64,000 bases of DNA from an uncultured Oscillospiraceae bacterium (GCA_958423465.1 CATZRD010000002.1:1-64000), one strand, 5' to 3'. Counted from the first letter of the stretch, positions 51,877-60,217 are shown. Numbers and translations: made by a program. The notes: a model not told the origin generated them from the sequence alone.

Positions 51877-52476
51877 TCACTGCTCTGTGATCATTCCAAT
51901 GCCCTTTTCCAGCGTTTCCCTGTCAATGGTGCCGGTGGCCTGCGCAACGCCATATCCCTCCGCGTCAATAAAATAGGTGGTGGGAAGGGAGTACACGCCA
52001 TAGGTCGCGGCGGCGTCGCCGTCCGTGTCATAGAACACCGGGAAAGAATATCCCTGCTCGTCAATAAAGGCGGTTGCCTTTTCAAAAGACTCCGGGGCGC
52101 TGGTGGTCATGTTTACCATAAGAAAATGGATCTCCTCGCCCAGTTCGCCATAGACCTCGTCAAAATCCGGCATTTCCCTCTGGCAGGGGCCGCACCAGCT
52201 GGCCCAGAAGTTGAGCACCACCGGCTTGCCCACATAATCGGACAGATGGACCTCGTTGCCCTCCCGGTCATACACCGTGAAATCGGGGGCCGACACCTTT
52301 TCAGCGTCGCTCTCACTATCTTCGCCGCCGTTGTCCTCCTGGGTCTGCGCCCCGTCCTGCACGGCCAGCTGGTCGGGCGTCACCTCCTGGCTCAGCTTGT
52401 CATAGAGAACATAGGCCCCGCCCAGCAGCAGGACAAAGGCCAGTATCACGGCCAGCAATGTTTGGTTTTTCTTCAT
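51877..52476 (-). CDS. TlpA/ResA-like membrane-anchored thioredoxin
   Basis: 199 residues. An N-terminal membrane anchor (LLAVILAFVLLLGGAYVLY) is followed by an acidic linker and a thioredoxin fold with NFWASWCGPCQREMP (active site WCGPC) and the cis-Pro segment YSLPTTYFID. It is an extracytoplasmic thiol-disulphide oxidoreductase, normally kept reduced by CcdA, whose gene is next door upstream. Confidence 0.9.
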   Translation of the reverse strand: MKKNQTLLAVILAFVLLLGGAYVLYDKLSQEVTPDQLAVQDGAQTQEDNGGEDSESDAEKVSAPDFTVYDREGNEVHLSDYVGKPVVLNFWASWCGPCQREMPDFDEVYGELGEEIHFLMVNMTTSAPESFEKATAFIDEQGYSFPVFYDTDGDAAATYGVYSLPTTYFIDAEGYGVAQATGTIDRETLEKGIGMITEQ

Positions 52477-52484
52477 AGTGCCTC

Positions 52485-53147
52485 CTAACTGAACAGACCA
52501 AGCAGCCGCCCAAACATTCCAGTGGCCATCAGCAGTCCGATAAGAACCAGCAGACTGCCGCTGACCTTGTTGATGATGTTGTAATGCCGTTTGATCCAGT
52601 CAAAGGTAGACTTCAGATAGCCAATCAGCACCGCGCTGAGAAGAAAGGGAATTCCCAGGCCAAGGGAATAGACCAACAGCATGAGCATACCCTCCACCAC
52701 ATGGCCCTGCTGGGAGGCCAGCATCAGCGCCGAACCAAGGAAAGCCCCCACACAGGGTGTCCAGCCGATGGAAAACACGATCCCAAACAGCACTGCGGAA
52801 AGAAAGCCCATATTGGCCGTGTTGACCGCGCGGCTGCTCCCCCGGAACAGGTTGACCTTGAGCACTCCCAAAAAGTTGAGCCCGAAGAAGATCACCACCA
52901 GCCCGGATACGATGTTGACGGCTGTCTGATACTCCCGCAAAAAGCTGCCCACCGTCCCGGCCAGAGCGCCCATGGCCGTGAAGACGATGGTAAAGCCGAG
53001 GACGAAACCGATGGCGCAAGTCAGCGTTTTCTTTACGCTTCGCTCTCCGCCGCCGGCAAAGTAAGAGATATAGATGGGCAACATAGGCAGTAGGCAGGGG
53101 GAGATAAAGGTGATGATTCCCTCTAAAAATGAGATCACATATTGCAT
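52485..53147 (-). CDS. ccdA: CcdA-type thiol-disulphide transporter
   Basis: 220 residues and six membrane helices. The start FLEGIITFISPCLLPMLP carries the first conserved Cys and the Pro pair; the second is in GWTPCVGAFLGSAL. CcdA moves reducing power from cytoplasmic thioredoxin to extracytoplasmic TlpA-like proteins. Its start overlaps the DUF6132 gene by 13 bases. Confidence 0.92.
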   Translation of the reverse strand: MQYVISFLEGIITFISPCLLPMLPIYISYFAGGGERSVKKTLTCAIGFVLGFTIVFTAMGALAGTVGSFLREYQTAVNIVSGLVVIFFGLNFLGVLKVNLFRGSSRAVNTANMGFLSAVLFGIVFSIGWTPCVGAFLGSALMLASQQGHVVEGMLMLLVYSLGLGIPFLLSAVLIGYLKSTFDWIKRHYNIINKVSGSLLVLIGLLMATGMFGRLLGLFS

Positions 53148-53347
53148 TTACCGCTGCACCCCTTCCCCCAAACGCCAGACAGCAACCACCCCACCAGGCC
53201 CATATAGGCCATCGTGGCCAGCGGATTGGATGTCAGCGGACAGGTGCCGGAGGTGCATCCAACGAAGTGGTAATAGGCGAGGCCGGCCAGCGCTCCGCCC
53301 GCAGTGAATAGGACCGGCCTCAGCCATTTTTTGATGTTCTTCCTCAT
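53135..53347 (-). CDS. DUF6132-like small membrane protein
   Basis: 70 residues from the ATG at 53347 (AGGAGGC upstream). Two short membrane helices surround a GCTSGTCPLTSNP motif; the end is KGCSGKC, so four or more cysteines are available. Proteins of this kind accompany thioredoxin, rhodanese and CcdA genes. The redox or sulphur role is inferred. Confidence 0.7.
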   Translation of the reverse strand: MRKNIKKWLRPVLFTAGGALAGLAYYHFVGCTSGTCPLTSNPLATMAYMGLVGWLLSGVWGKGCSGKCNM

Positions 53348-53348
53348 A

Positions 53349-54614
53349 TCAGTTGCCTCCTGCAAGGTATTCTTCCGCATAGTGAACAGCGACAGCACCG
53401 TCGGCCACAGCAGTTACTACCTGCCGCAGGGCCTTTGTGCGGACATCCCCCACAGCGAATACGCCGGGGAGATTGGTGCGGGTACTTTCGTCGGCAATAA
53501 CATAACCTGTCGGGTCAATCTCCAGCTGCTCCTTCACCAGTTCGGTGGAGGGCTTCCTGCCGATACTGACAAATACACCGTCACAGGCAAGGGTGCTTTC
53601 CTCTCCGGTCTTTACATTCCGCAGCCGGATACCGGTCACCTTTTCGTTGTGAAGCAGTTCTGTGATCTCGCTGTCCCAATGGAACTCCACATTCTCTGTT
53701 TTCATCAGCGGCTCATGGTAGATTTTTGTCGCCCTCAAGGTGTCTCTGCGGTGGACCAGAATCACCTTCTTGCAGATGCGGGAGAGGATCAGGGCATCCG
53801 CCGCCGCGGTGTTTCCGCCCCCCGCGATAACCACGGTCTTGTTCTTATAGAACATACCGTCACAGGCCGCGCAGTAGTTGACGCCCTTGCCGATCAGTTC
53901 CCGCTCGTCCGCGACCCCCAGCTCTCTGGGACCGGCTCCGGTGGCCACCACAATGGTCCTGGCGTACAGGGTGCCCTCGCTGGTCTCCGCCTTCTTCACG
54001 GCACCGGACAGGTCGAGGGAGAGTACCTCCGTCAGCTTTGTCTCCACGCCAAAACGCTCGGTTCCGCGTTTCATCTTCTCCCCCAGGGAGAAGCCGTCGA
54101 TGCCGTCCTCGAAGCCAGGGTAGTTGTCGATCTGCTCCGTCAGCGCCATCTGGCCCCCGGCGGACAGCTTCTCCAAAACCACGGTGTCCAGTCCGGCTCT
54201 GGCAGCGTAGAGAGCCGCCGTGTAGCCGCCAGGGCCGCCGCCCACCACGATCATGTCATAGACGTGTCTCTCAGCGCCGCCCTCCTGCTGCCGGCGCCGC
54301 AGGGTTTCTTCGATGAAGGACACCAGCTGCGCCTTGGATTCCGGGGCCACGACAGAGCCAACGACCTGTCCATTCTGATAGAGCAACAGGGTAGGGACTA
54401 CCTCAATCTCCTCGGACCGGGCCAGCTCCGGCTCGTCGTCAATGTTGACGGCGCCGAACACCAGCGTATCCCGATATTCCTCTGCCACGGCCTCCAGCGC
54501 GGGGGCCAGCCGGCGGCAGTATACGCACCAGGGGGCTGAGAACTCCACCAGCACAGGCTTCTCTGCCTGGGTGTACGTCCGATAGCTCTCTGCGTTCATA
54601 TTCAAAATCGACAT
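53349..54614 (-). CDS. Thioredoxin-thioredoxin reductase fusion
   Basis: 421 residues. The N-terminal thioredoxin domain (1-105) has FSAPWCVYCRRLAP with an unusual WCVYC active site. A short linker leads to a complete TrxR: FAD motif GGGPGGYTAALYAARAG, redox centre CAACDG, NAD(P)H motif GGGNTAAADAL and the C-terminal FAVGDV. The fusion gives direct electron flow from NAD(P)H to a tethered thioredoxin. It is the first gene of the operon running to 51033, whose CcdA and TlpA need that reducing power. A Crp/Fnr-like site lies about 60 bases upstream. Confidence 0.93.
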   Translation of the reverse strand: MSILNMNAESYRTYTQAEKPVLVEFSAPWCVYCRRLAPALEAVAEEYRDTLVFGAVNIDDEPELARSEEIEVVPTLLLYQNGQVVGSVVAPESKAQLVSFIEETLRRRQQEGGAERHVYDMIVVGGGPGGYTAALYAARAGLDTVVLEKLSAGGQMALTEQIDNYPGFEDGIDGFSLGEKMKRGTERFGVETKLTEVLSLDLSGAVKKAETSEGTLYARTIVVATGAGPRELGVADERELIGKGVNYCAACDGMFYKNKTVVIAGGGNTAAADALILSRICKKVILVHRRDTLRATKIYHEPLMKTENVEFHWDSEITELLHNEKVTGIRLRNVKTGEESTLACDGVFVSIGRKPSTELVKEQLEIDPTGYVIADESTRTNLPGVFAVGDVRTKALRQVVTAVADGAVAVHYAEEYLAGGN

Positions 54615-54673
54615 AGATTATAGCTCCTTTCGTTCTTGTTGAATTCAGTATATACATAAACAGCTCTGTTTTC

Positions 54674-54688
54674 CGTGATGTCATCACA
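54674..54688. promoter_or_regulatory. Crp/Fnr-type site, trx-trxR operon
   Basis: CGTGATGTCATCACA. On the minus strand its centre lies 29 bases before the -10 box TATACT, i.e. near -41, the class II activator position. Confidence 0.7.
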
Positions 54689-54720
54689 AAAGGCGGCTCC
54701 GCAATATGCGAAGCCGCCTT
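54689..54720 (-). terminator. Terminator of the rubrerythrin-superoxide reductase operon
   Basis: AAGGCGGCT...AGCCGCCTT stem, followed on the minus strand by TTTTG, just after the superoxide reductase stop. Confidence 0.75.
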
Positions 54721-54737
54721 GAAATAAAACGGGATCA

Positions 54738-55115
54738 TTAGACCTCAGTCATCCACAGGCCGTGGAGATTGCAGTAAGCATAGACCGCAACCGCTTTGTC
54801 GTCACCCAAAGAGAAAGTGACGTTGGGGTCATCGCCGGGCTTCAGGGCCTTGCGCTGGCCGCCGTTCTCAGTCTGGACGTAGACCCACTCGATGAAATGC
54901 TCGGGAAGCATAGGATGGTCCACGGTGCCTACGTTGACATTGACAGCCCCTTCCTCCACTGTGACCACAGGCAGATGCTTCTCGCCGGCGGCGTCCACGG
55001 TGTTGGGTTCCAGAGCTTCCATCTTTTGGCCGCAGCACATCATAGGAACGCCGGAGTCATGAATCATGCCAACCAGGTTGCCGCAATGGCGGCAGATATA
55101 AAATTTACTGCTCAT
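54738..55115 (-). CDS. dfx: Superoxide reductase (desulfoferrodoxin, 2Fe type)
   Basis: 125 residues. The N-terminal desulforedoxin domain has C8, C11, C27 and C28. The catalytic centre II has EKHLP (His47), HP at 67, H73 and CNLHG near the C-terminus. It reduces superoxide to peroxide without making oxygen, which suits an anaerobe; rubrerythrins encoded upstream then remove the peroxide. AAGGAG precedes the ATG at 55115. Confidence 0.95.
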   Translation of the reverse strand: MSSKFYICRHCGNLVGMIHDSGVPMMCCGQKMEALEPNTVDAAGEKHLPVVTVEEGAVNVNVGTVDHPMLPEHFIEWVYVQTENGGQRKALKPGDDPNVTFSLGDDKAVAVYAYCNLHGLWMTEV

Positions 55116-55128
55116 ATGATCTTCTCCT

Positions 55129-56274
55129 TTAATAGTTCTCAGCCCGAACCTCGAAGTATGCCTGGGGATGCTTGCAGACGGGGCAGACCTCGGGGGCTGT
55201 GGTACCCACCACGATATGGCCGCAGTTACGACACTCCCAGATAGTGACGCCGCTCTTGGCGAAGACCTCCATGGCCTTTACATTGTTCAGCAGCTTACGG
55301 TAACGCTCCTCGTGCGTCTTCTCAATGGCGGCCACGCCCCGGAACTGCTCGGCCAGCTCGTGGAAGCCCTCCGCGTCAGCCTCGCGGGCCATGCGCTCGT
55401 ACATATCCGTCCACTCGGCGTTCTCACCCTCGGCGGCGTGGAGCAGGTTCTCGGCGGTGTCGCCCAGCTCACCCAGAGCCTTGAACCACAACTTAGCGTG
55501 CTCCTTCTCATTCTCCGCAGTGTGCAGGAACAGAGCCGCGATCTGCTCGTAACCAGCCTTCTTGGCAACGGAGGCGAAATAGGTGTACTTGTTCCGGGCC
55601 TGGCTCTCCCCAGCAAAAGCCTCCCAGAGGTTCTTCTCCGTCTTGGTTCCGGCGTAGGGGTTCTTAGCCGGGGTGGCCTCTTCGATCTTCACAAATTTTT
55701 CCGCCGGCTGCTTGCAGACCGGGCACTTGAAATCAGGGGTCATGGGACCCTCGTGAATGTAACCGCAAACCGTGCATTTCCACTTTTCCATTTTTGTTTC
55801 CTCCTGATTTTCGTTGAATTGAATGGTATGTAACAGTCCGTCTACCACATCGGTGGGGATACTGGGATAGGACTTGATCTGTTCCAGAAACGCTTTGGTA
55901 TTGCCGCTCTGGGGGAGCATAAAGCCCGCTTCCCGGCACAAATCTTCCGCCATCAGCCGGGAAGACTTCTCAATGGCCGCACTCAGAGCACCGGGCAGCT
56001 GAGAAGCGATATTTTCAGCTTGCGCCTTGCTCTGGATCAGGCCCCGCAGAGCCTCCACCACCTTGTCCTCTTTGAACTGCTGCGGGGGGAGGGCCTTGGG
56101 GACCATGGAGATCGCCGCGGACGGACAGGCCTCAGCACATGCGCCGCAGCCGATACACTTCTCCGGGTCGATCACGCTGTTCTCCGTATCCGTGGCCCCG
56201 GTGGGACAGACATAGAGGCACAGGCAGTCCTTGGTGCATAAGCGAAGATTTCTTACCGCGTATTTTTCAGCCAT
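55129..56274 (-). CDS. Ferredoxin-rubrerythrin in-frame fusion
   Basis: 381 residues in one frame. Residues 1-60 are a ferredoxin-like domain (CIGCGACAEACPSAAI plus a second Cys set CTKDCLCLYVCPTGA). Residues 60-160 are a helical region. From Met162 the sequence is a complete rubrerythrin: N-terminal rubredoxin domain (CTVCGYIHEG, CPVCKQ), diiron four-helix domain with AGESQARNKY and HTAENEKEHA, and C-terminal rubredoxin (CRNCGHIVVG, CPVCKHP). An AGGAGG site (55800-55805) lies eight bases before the internal ATG at 55791, so a 220-residue rubrerythrin may also be made alone. It reduces hydrogen peroxide. Confidence 0.85.
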   Translation of the reverse strand: MAEKYAVRNLRLCTKDCLCLYVCPTGATDTENSVIDPEKCIGCGACAEACPSAAISMVPKALPPQQFKEDKVVEALRGLIQSKAQAENIASQLPGALSAAIEKSSRLMAEDLCREAGFMLPQSGNTKAFLEQIKSYPSIPTDVVDGLLHTIQFNENQEETKMEKWKCTVCGYIHEGPMTPDFKCPVCKQPAEKFVKIEEATPAKNPYAGTKTEKNLWEAFAGESQARNKYTYFASVAKKAGYEQIAALFLHTAENEKEHAKLWFKALGELGDTAENLLHAAEGENAEWTDMYERMAREADAEGFHELAEQFRGVAAIEKTHEERYRKLLNNVKAMEVFAKSGVTIWECRNCGHIVVGTTAPEVCPVCKHPQAYFEVRAENY

Positions 56275-56276
56275 GC

Positions 56277-56906
56277 TCAGGCCCTCCCTTCCACTTTTTC
56301 AAACTTCCAGCTGGGAACCTTGCAGACCGGACACAACTCCGGGGCCGCATCGCCCACATAGACAAAGCCGCAGACCGTGCAGACCCAGACGCCGGTGTTT
56401 TCCAGCATTTTGTCCCCCTCGCTCTCATAGCGCCTCAGCAGGGATTGGAGCATCCGGGTGACCTTCTCGCTCCAGACTTGGCACCGCAGAGCGCCCCGGT
56501 CGGGCTTGTCCGAGGAAACCGCATTGCCATAAGGGTAGCCCACCGAGAGGTCATGCTCGATGAGCTCCAGCAGCTTTTGAGTGCTGGCCTCCCGGACCGG
56601 CTCGGCCTTGGACCGGAAGAACTCCGCCAGCTTTCGGAAGTCCTCCGCCTGCCGGGGCAGATACTGCTTCTCGCAGCCTCTTGCCAGGTTGGAGCAGATA
56701 ATGCTCATCTCCATAGCGGACAGTTCCTTCTCCACCTGGGGCTTGTCCGGAGTGGACTCGACCTTGATTGGCTCAGCCTTCTCCTGGAACGCGGACTTGT
56801 CCGCGCCGCACAGGGGACATTTCCAGCCGTCGGGCAGGGCCTCCCAGGGGCCGCCTGCGGCCTCGTCGTAGACATATCCGCAGATGGAACAGACATATTG
56901 TTTCAT
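56277..56906 (-). CDS. Rubredoxin-helical-rubredoxin protein (rubrerythrin-like)
   Basis: 209 residues. The N-terminal rubredoxin domain (CSICGYVYDE, CPLCGADKSAF), a helical middle of about 100 residues, and a C-terminal rubredoxin-like domain (CTVCGFVYVGDAAPELCPVC) are visible. The middle lacks the usual paired ExxH diiron motifs of rubrerythrin, so it may be an electron carrier rather than a peroxidase. First gene of an operon with the ferredoxin-rubrerythrin fusion and superoxide reductase. Confidence 0.8.
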   Translation of the reverse strand: MKQYVCSICGYVYDEAAGGPWEALPDGWKCPLCGADKSAFQEKAEPIKVESTPDKPQVEKELSAMEMSIICSNLARGCEKQYLPRQAEDFRKLAEFFRSKAEPVREASTQKLLELIEHDLSVGYPYGNAVSSDKPDRGALRCQVWSEKVTRMLQSLLRRYESEGDKMLENTGVWVCTVCGFVYVGDAAPELCPVCKVPSWKFEKVEGRA

Positions 56907-56957
56907 AGAGTTTACCGCCTCCTTTATCCGTATTTTATCGAGTCACGACAAAAATTC

Positions 56958-56972
56958 CGTGACTTTATCACG
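56958..56972. promoter_or_regulatory. Crp/Fnr-type site, rubrerythrin operon
   Basis: CGTGACTTTATCACG. On the minus strand its centre lies 28 bases before TAAAAT, the probable -10, matching the spacing at the other redox promoters. Confidence 0.6.
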
Positions 56973-56976
56973 CTTC

Positions 56977-57363
56977 TCAGCCGCAGCTGTGATGGCCACA
57001 GCCGTGGTCGCCGCAGGCGTGAGGTTCACCGCCGTGCTCATGGTCGTGGTGGTCGCAATGGACAGCGGGATCAAAGTTCAGTGTCCCTGCCAACAGGGCG
57101 CCCACCGCATCGTCCGCGCTGCCGTACAGTCTGATGCCCGCCTGAGCCAGGGCCGTCTGGGCGCCGCCGATCCCTCCGCAGATCAGGGCGTCCACGTGCA
57201 GCGCGCTCAGGACGCCCGCCAATGCGCCGTGGCCGCTGCCGTTGGTGTCCACCACCTCAGAGGAGAGGATCTTCCCGTCCTCCGCGTCGTAAATCTTAAA
57301 CTGCTCGGTGTGGCCGAAGTGCTGGAAAATTTCTCCGTTTTCGTACGTGACTGCAATTCTCAT
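56977..57363 (-). CDS. NifX/NifB-like iron-molybdenum cofactor domain protein with His/Cys tail
   Basis: 128 residues from the ATG at 57363 (GGAGGAG upstream). Residues 1-105 follow the dinitrogenase iron-molybdenum cofactor family: MRIAVTYENGEIFQHFGHTEQFKIY, GGIGGAQTALAQAGI. The last 25 residues are rich in His and Cys (CDHHDHEHGGEPHACGDHG), a likely metal-binding tail. No nitrogenase genes are near; such stand-alone proteins probably handle metal or Fe-S clusters. Confidence 0.85.
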   Translation of the reverse strand: MRIAVTYENGEIFQHFGHTEQFKIYDAEDGKILSSEVVDTNGSGHGALAGVLSALHVDALICGGIGGAQTALAQAGIRLYGSADDAVGALLAGTLNFDPAVHCDHHDHEHGGEPHACGDHGCGHHSCG

Positions 57364-57406
57364 AATGGCTTCTCCTCCGGTTTCGCATATTGTTCTCGGT
57401 CTTCCT

Positions 57407-57435
57407 ATGGTAGCCTTATTTGTGGCATATGTCAA
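57407..57435 (-). promoter_or_regulatory. Promoter of the NifX-like gene
   Basis: Minus strand TTGACA (57435-57430), 17 bases, TACCAT (57412-57407). Confidence 0.65.
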
Positions 57436-57444
57436 CAATGATTC

Positions 57445-57473
57445 TTGACACGCACCACGCATTGGACTATACT
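57445..57473 (+). promoter_or_regulatory. Promoter of the Crp/Fnr regulator gene
   Basis: TTGACA (57445-57450), 17 bases, TATACT (57468-57473). A near-consensus promoter without a dyad site, so the regulator is probably made constitutively. Confidence 0.75.
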
Positions 57474-57493
57474 CCGTCATAGGAGGACAGATC

Positions 57494-58147
57494 ATGAGCT
57501 TTGAACACTTTTTTCCTGTATGGGATCAATTAACGGCAGCGCAGAAAAACCGCATACGGGACGGCCTGATTAAGCGGCAAATCAAAAAGGGGACGATGAT
57601 CCACAACGGGAGCATGGACTGTACCGGCTTACTGCTGGTAAAGCACGGTCAGCTGCGGGCCTATATCCTCTCCGACGAGGGGCGGGAGATCACCCTTTAC
57701 CGGCTGTTCGACAGGGATATGTGTCTGTTTTCGGCCTCCTGCATCATGCGCTCCATTCAGTTTGATGTGGCCATTGAAGCGGAAAAGGATACCGGCCTGT
57801 GGATCATTCCCGCGGAAATCTATAAAAATATCATGGAGGAGTCCGCCTCGGTGGCGAATTACACCAACGAGCTGATGGCCTCCCGCTTTTCGGACGTGAT
57901 GTGGCTGATGGAGCAGATCATGTGGAAGAGCTTTGACAAGCGGCTGGCGGCCTTTCTGCTGGAGGAGAGCGCGCTGGAGGGGGACAGCACCCTGAAGCTC
58001 ACCCACGAGATCATCGCCAACCACCTGGGCACCGCCCGGGAGGTGGTCACCCGGATGCTCCGCTATTTCCAGAGCGAGGGCATGGTGAAGCTGGCCCGGG
58101 GTACGGTGGAGATCACGGATGAAGAGAAGCTGCGGCAAATCATATGA
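57494..58147 (+). CDS. Crp/Fnr-family transcriptional regulator
   Basis: 217 residues. A cyclic-nucleotide-binding-type beta-roll (about 20-115: GLLLVKHGQLRAYILSDEG, REITLYRLFDRDM) is followed by a dimer helix and a winged HTH (TREVV-like LGTAREVVTRMLRYFQSEGMV). It lacks the N-terminal cysteine cluster of FNR but has Cys43 and a C-x5-C pair (Cys77, Cys83) that could sense redox state. GGAGGA precedes the start. The four dyad sites at surrounding redox promoters make it their likely activator. Confidence 0.9.
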   Translation: MSFEHFFPVWDQLTAAQKNRIRDGLIKRQIKKGTMIHNGSMDCTGLLLVKHGQLRAYILSDEGREITLYRLFDRDMCLFSASCIMRSIQFDVAIEAEKDTGLWIIPAEIYKNIMEESASVANYTNELMASRFSDVMWLMEQIMWKSFDKRLAAFLLEESALEGDSTLKLTHEIIANHLGTAREVVTRMLRYFQSEGMVKLARGTVEITDEEKLRQII

Positions 58148-58186
58148 ATCAAAACTGCCTCCCGGCCGGGAGGCAGTTTTGATTTT
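58147..58186. terminator. Bidirectional terminator
   Basis: AATCAAAACTGCCTCCC and its complement around GGCC-centred loop, with T runs on both strands, between the convergent regulator and CoA-disulphide reductase genes. Confidence 0.9.
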
Positions 58187-58187
58187 G

Positions 58188-59882
58188 TCATACCTGATCC
58201 ATACCGCAGGCCGTAGCCTGCTCGATCAGGCGGCGGTCGTTGACCACCGCGTCGTAGAACCGGAAGCCGCCGGAGAAATTATAGCAGGCGAAACCGTTTT
58301 CAGACAGGATGCGGCAGGCGATATAGCTGCGCAGGCCGCTCTGGCAGATCACATACGCCGGCTTGCCCCTGTCCAGCTCACCCAGCCGCTCCCGCAGCTC
58401 ATCCACCGGGATGTTGACGAAGCCGTCGATGTGTCCGCCCGCGTACTCTTGGGGCGTCCGAGTGTCCAGCAGGGTCACGCTGCCGTCCCGGGGCAAGCTG
58501 GCCACATCCTCGATCCAGAACTGCTTCACAATTCCCTCGGCCAGGTTTTCCGCCATGAAGCCCGCCATGTTCACCGGGTCCTTGGCGGAGGAGTAGGGCG
58601 GCGCGTAGGCCAGGTCCAGGTCCTTTAATTGGATCGCCGTCAGCCCGGCGCGGATGGCCGTGGCCAGCACGTCGATGCGCTTATCCACGCCCTCATAGCC
58701 TACGATCTGGGCGCCCAGCAGGCGGTAAGTCTCCTTTTCAAAGACCACCTTCATGGTCATGACCCTGCCGCCGGGGTAGTAGCCCGCGTGGCTCATGGGG
58801 GAGAGAACTACCGTGTCCACATCCAGGCCGGCCTTTTTGGCGTTAGTCTCGTTGACGCCGGTGGCGGCCGCCGTCAGGTCAAAGACCTTAATGACCGAGC
58901 TGCCCTGAGAGCCGGTGTACCGGCTGTCGCCGCCGCAGATGTTGTCCGCCGCAATGCGCCCCTGCTTGTTGGCGGGGCCGGCCAGGGAGATCACCGCATC
59001 CTGTCCGGTGACAAAATGTCTCACCTGGACGGCGTCCCCCACGGCATAGATATCCGGGGCGGAGGTCTCCATCCGGTCATTGACCACGATGCTGCCCTTG
59101 AGGCCCAGCTCCAGCCCGGCCTCTTTGGCCAGGGCGGTGTCCGGTGTGACGCCGATGGCCAGCACCACCAGATCGGCGTGGAGGGGCGGGGCGTCCTTCA
59201 GCAGCACGTCCACGCCGCCGTCCTTTTCCTCAAAGCCCTCCACCGTGTGGCCCAGAGCCAGCCTCACGCCGTGCTTTCGCACCTCGGCGTGGATAAACGC
59301 CGCCATATCCGGGTCAAAGGGGTTCATCAGCTGCCGGGGGCGCTGAACGATGGTGACCTCCATCCCCAGCTCCCGCAGATTCTCCGCCAGCTCCAGGCTG
59401 ATGAAGCCGCCGCCCGCCAGCACGGCGGACCTGGGGTGATGGGTGTTGATGTAATCCTTGACGCGGAGGGTGTCCTCCACGGTGCGCAGGGTAAACAGTT
59501 TCTCCAACCCCACGCCGGGGAGCCGGGGCTGGGTGGGCTTGGCACCGGGGGAGAGGATCAGCTTGTCGTAGGACTCCTCAAATTCCTCCTCCGTCTCCAG
59601 GTTTTTCACGGAGACAGTCTTCCTCTCCGGGTGTATGGCAGTGACCTCGTGCCGTACCTTCATGCTGACTCGGAAGCGGGAGAAAAAGCTCTCCGGTGTC
59701 TGGAGGGTCAGATCCGACCGGTCCTCGATCACGCCGCCGATGTAGTAGGGCAGGCCGCAATTGGCGTAGGAGACGTACCCGGACCGCTCAAAGACGATGA
59801 TCTCCGCCTGTTCGTCCAGCCGGCGCAGCCGGGCGGCGGCTGTGGCTCCTCCCGCCACGCCGCCGATGATGACTACCTTCAT
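58188..59882 (-). CDS. CoA-disulphide reductase with C-terminal rhodanese domain
   Basis: 564 residues from the ATG at 59882 (AGGTGG upstream). The FAD/NAD(P)H-disulphide oxidoreductase part (1-450) has GGVAGGATAAARLRR and the active Cys42 in SYANCGLPYY, the single-cysteine signature of CoA-disulphide or persulphide reductases. The C-terminal rhodanese (about 475-560) has the active loop CQSGLRS. Such fusions reduce CoA persulphide or polysulphide with NAD(P)H. It ends a three-gene operon with thioredoxin and a free rhodanese. Confidence 0.9.
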   Translation of the reverse strand: MKVVIIGGVAGGATAAARLRRLDEQAEIIVFERSGYVSYANCGLPYYIGGVIEDRSDLTLQTPESFFSRFRVSMKVRHEVTAIHPERKTVSVKNLETEEEFEESYDKLILSPGAKPTQPRLPGVGLEKLFTLRTVEDTLRVKDYINTHHPRSAVLAGGGFISLELAENLRELGMEVTIVQRPRQLMNPFDPDMAAFIHAEVRKHGVRLALGHTVEGFEEKDGGVDVLLKDAPPLHADLVVLAIGVTPDTALAKEAGLELGLKGSIVVNDRMETSAPDIYAVGDAVQVRHFVTGQDAVISLAGPANKQGRIAADNICGGDSRYTGSQGSSVIKVFDLTAAATGVNETNAKKAGLDVDTVVLSPMSHAGYYPGGRVMTMKVVFEKETYRLLGAQIVGYEGVDKRIDVLATAIRAGLTAIQLKDLDLAYAPPYSSAKDPVNMAGFMAENLAEGIVKQFWIEDVASLPRDGSVTLLDTRTPQEYAGGHIDGFVNIPVDELRERLGELDRGKPAYVICQSGLRSYIACRILSENGFACYNFSGGFRFYDAVVNDRRLIEQATACGMDQV

Positions 59883-59886
59883 TTCA

Positions 59887-60204
59887 TCATTCCACCTTTC
59901 CTGTGTAGGCGGCAATGCCGCCGATATTCTTTGTGTTGGCATAGCCCATCTGGCCCAGCAGCCTTACCGCCTGGCCGCTCCTGGCTCCGCTGTGGCAGTA
60001 TACGAAGAGCGGCGTATCCCGATCGGCAGGAAGCATATCCTCGCCGCCGAGGGTTTGCAGAGGAGCGTTGACGCTGCCGGGGATATGGCCGCCCTGATAT
60101 TCCTGGGGAGTCCGGACATCCAGCAGCACTCCGCCGGACGTATCCTGAAACTCCTTCACCCCCTGGTTGATATCAGGGCCTTTGAGAAAATCGAAAAATC
60201 CCAT
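59887..60204 (-). CDS. Rhodanese-like sulphurtransferase
   Basis: 105 residues, a single rhodanese domain with the persulphide-forming Cys in FVYCHSGARSGQA and the conserved DVRTPQEYQGGHIPGS. It lies between thioredoxin and CoA-disulphide reductase genes, pointing to sulphane-sulphur handling in the cytoplasm. Confidence 0.92.
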   Translation of the reverse strand: MGFFDFLKGPDINQGVKEFQDTSGGVLLDVRTPQEYQGGHIPGSVNAPLQTLGGEDMLPADRDTPLFVYCHSGARSGQAVRLLGQMGYANTKNIGGIAAYTGKVE

Positions 60205-60217
60205 CCCTGATTCCCCC

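Noticed and set aside
50904..51890. A 328-codon plus-strand frame opposite the NapH-like and ferredoxin genes
   Set aside because: The minus strand has clear Fe-S motifs and ribosome binding sites; the plus frame is its shadow.
58629..60071. A 480-codon plus-strand frame opposite CoA-disulphide reductase
   Set aside because: It is antisense to strong FAD, Cys42 and rhodanese motifs and has no site or domain.
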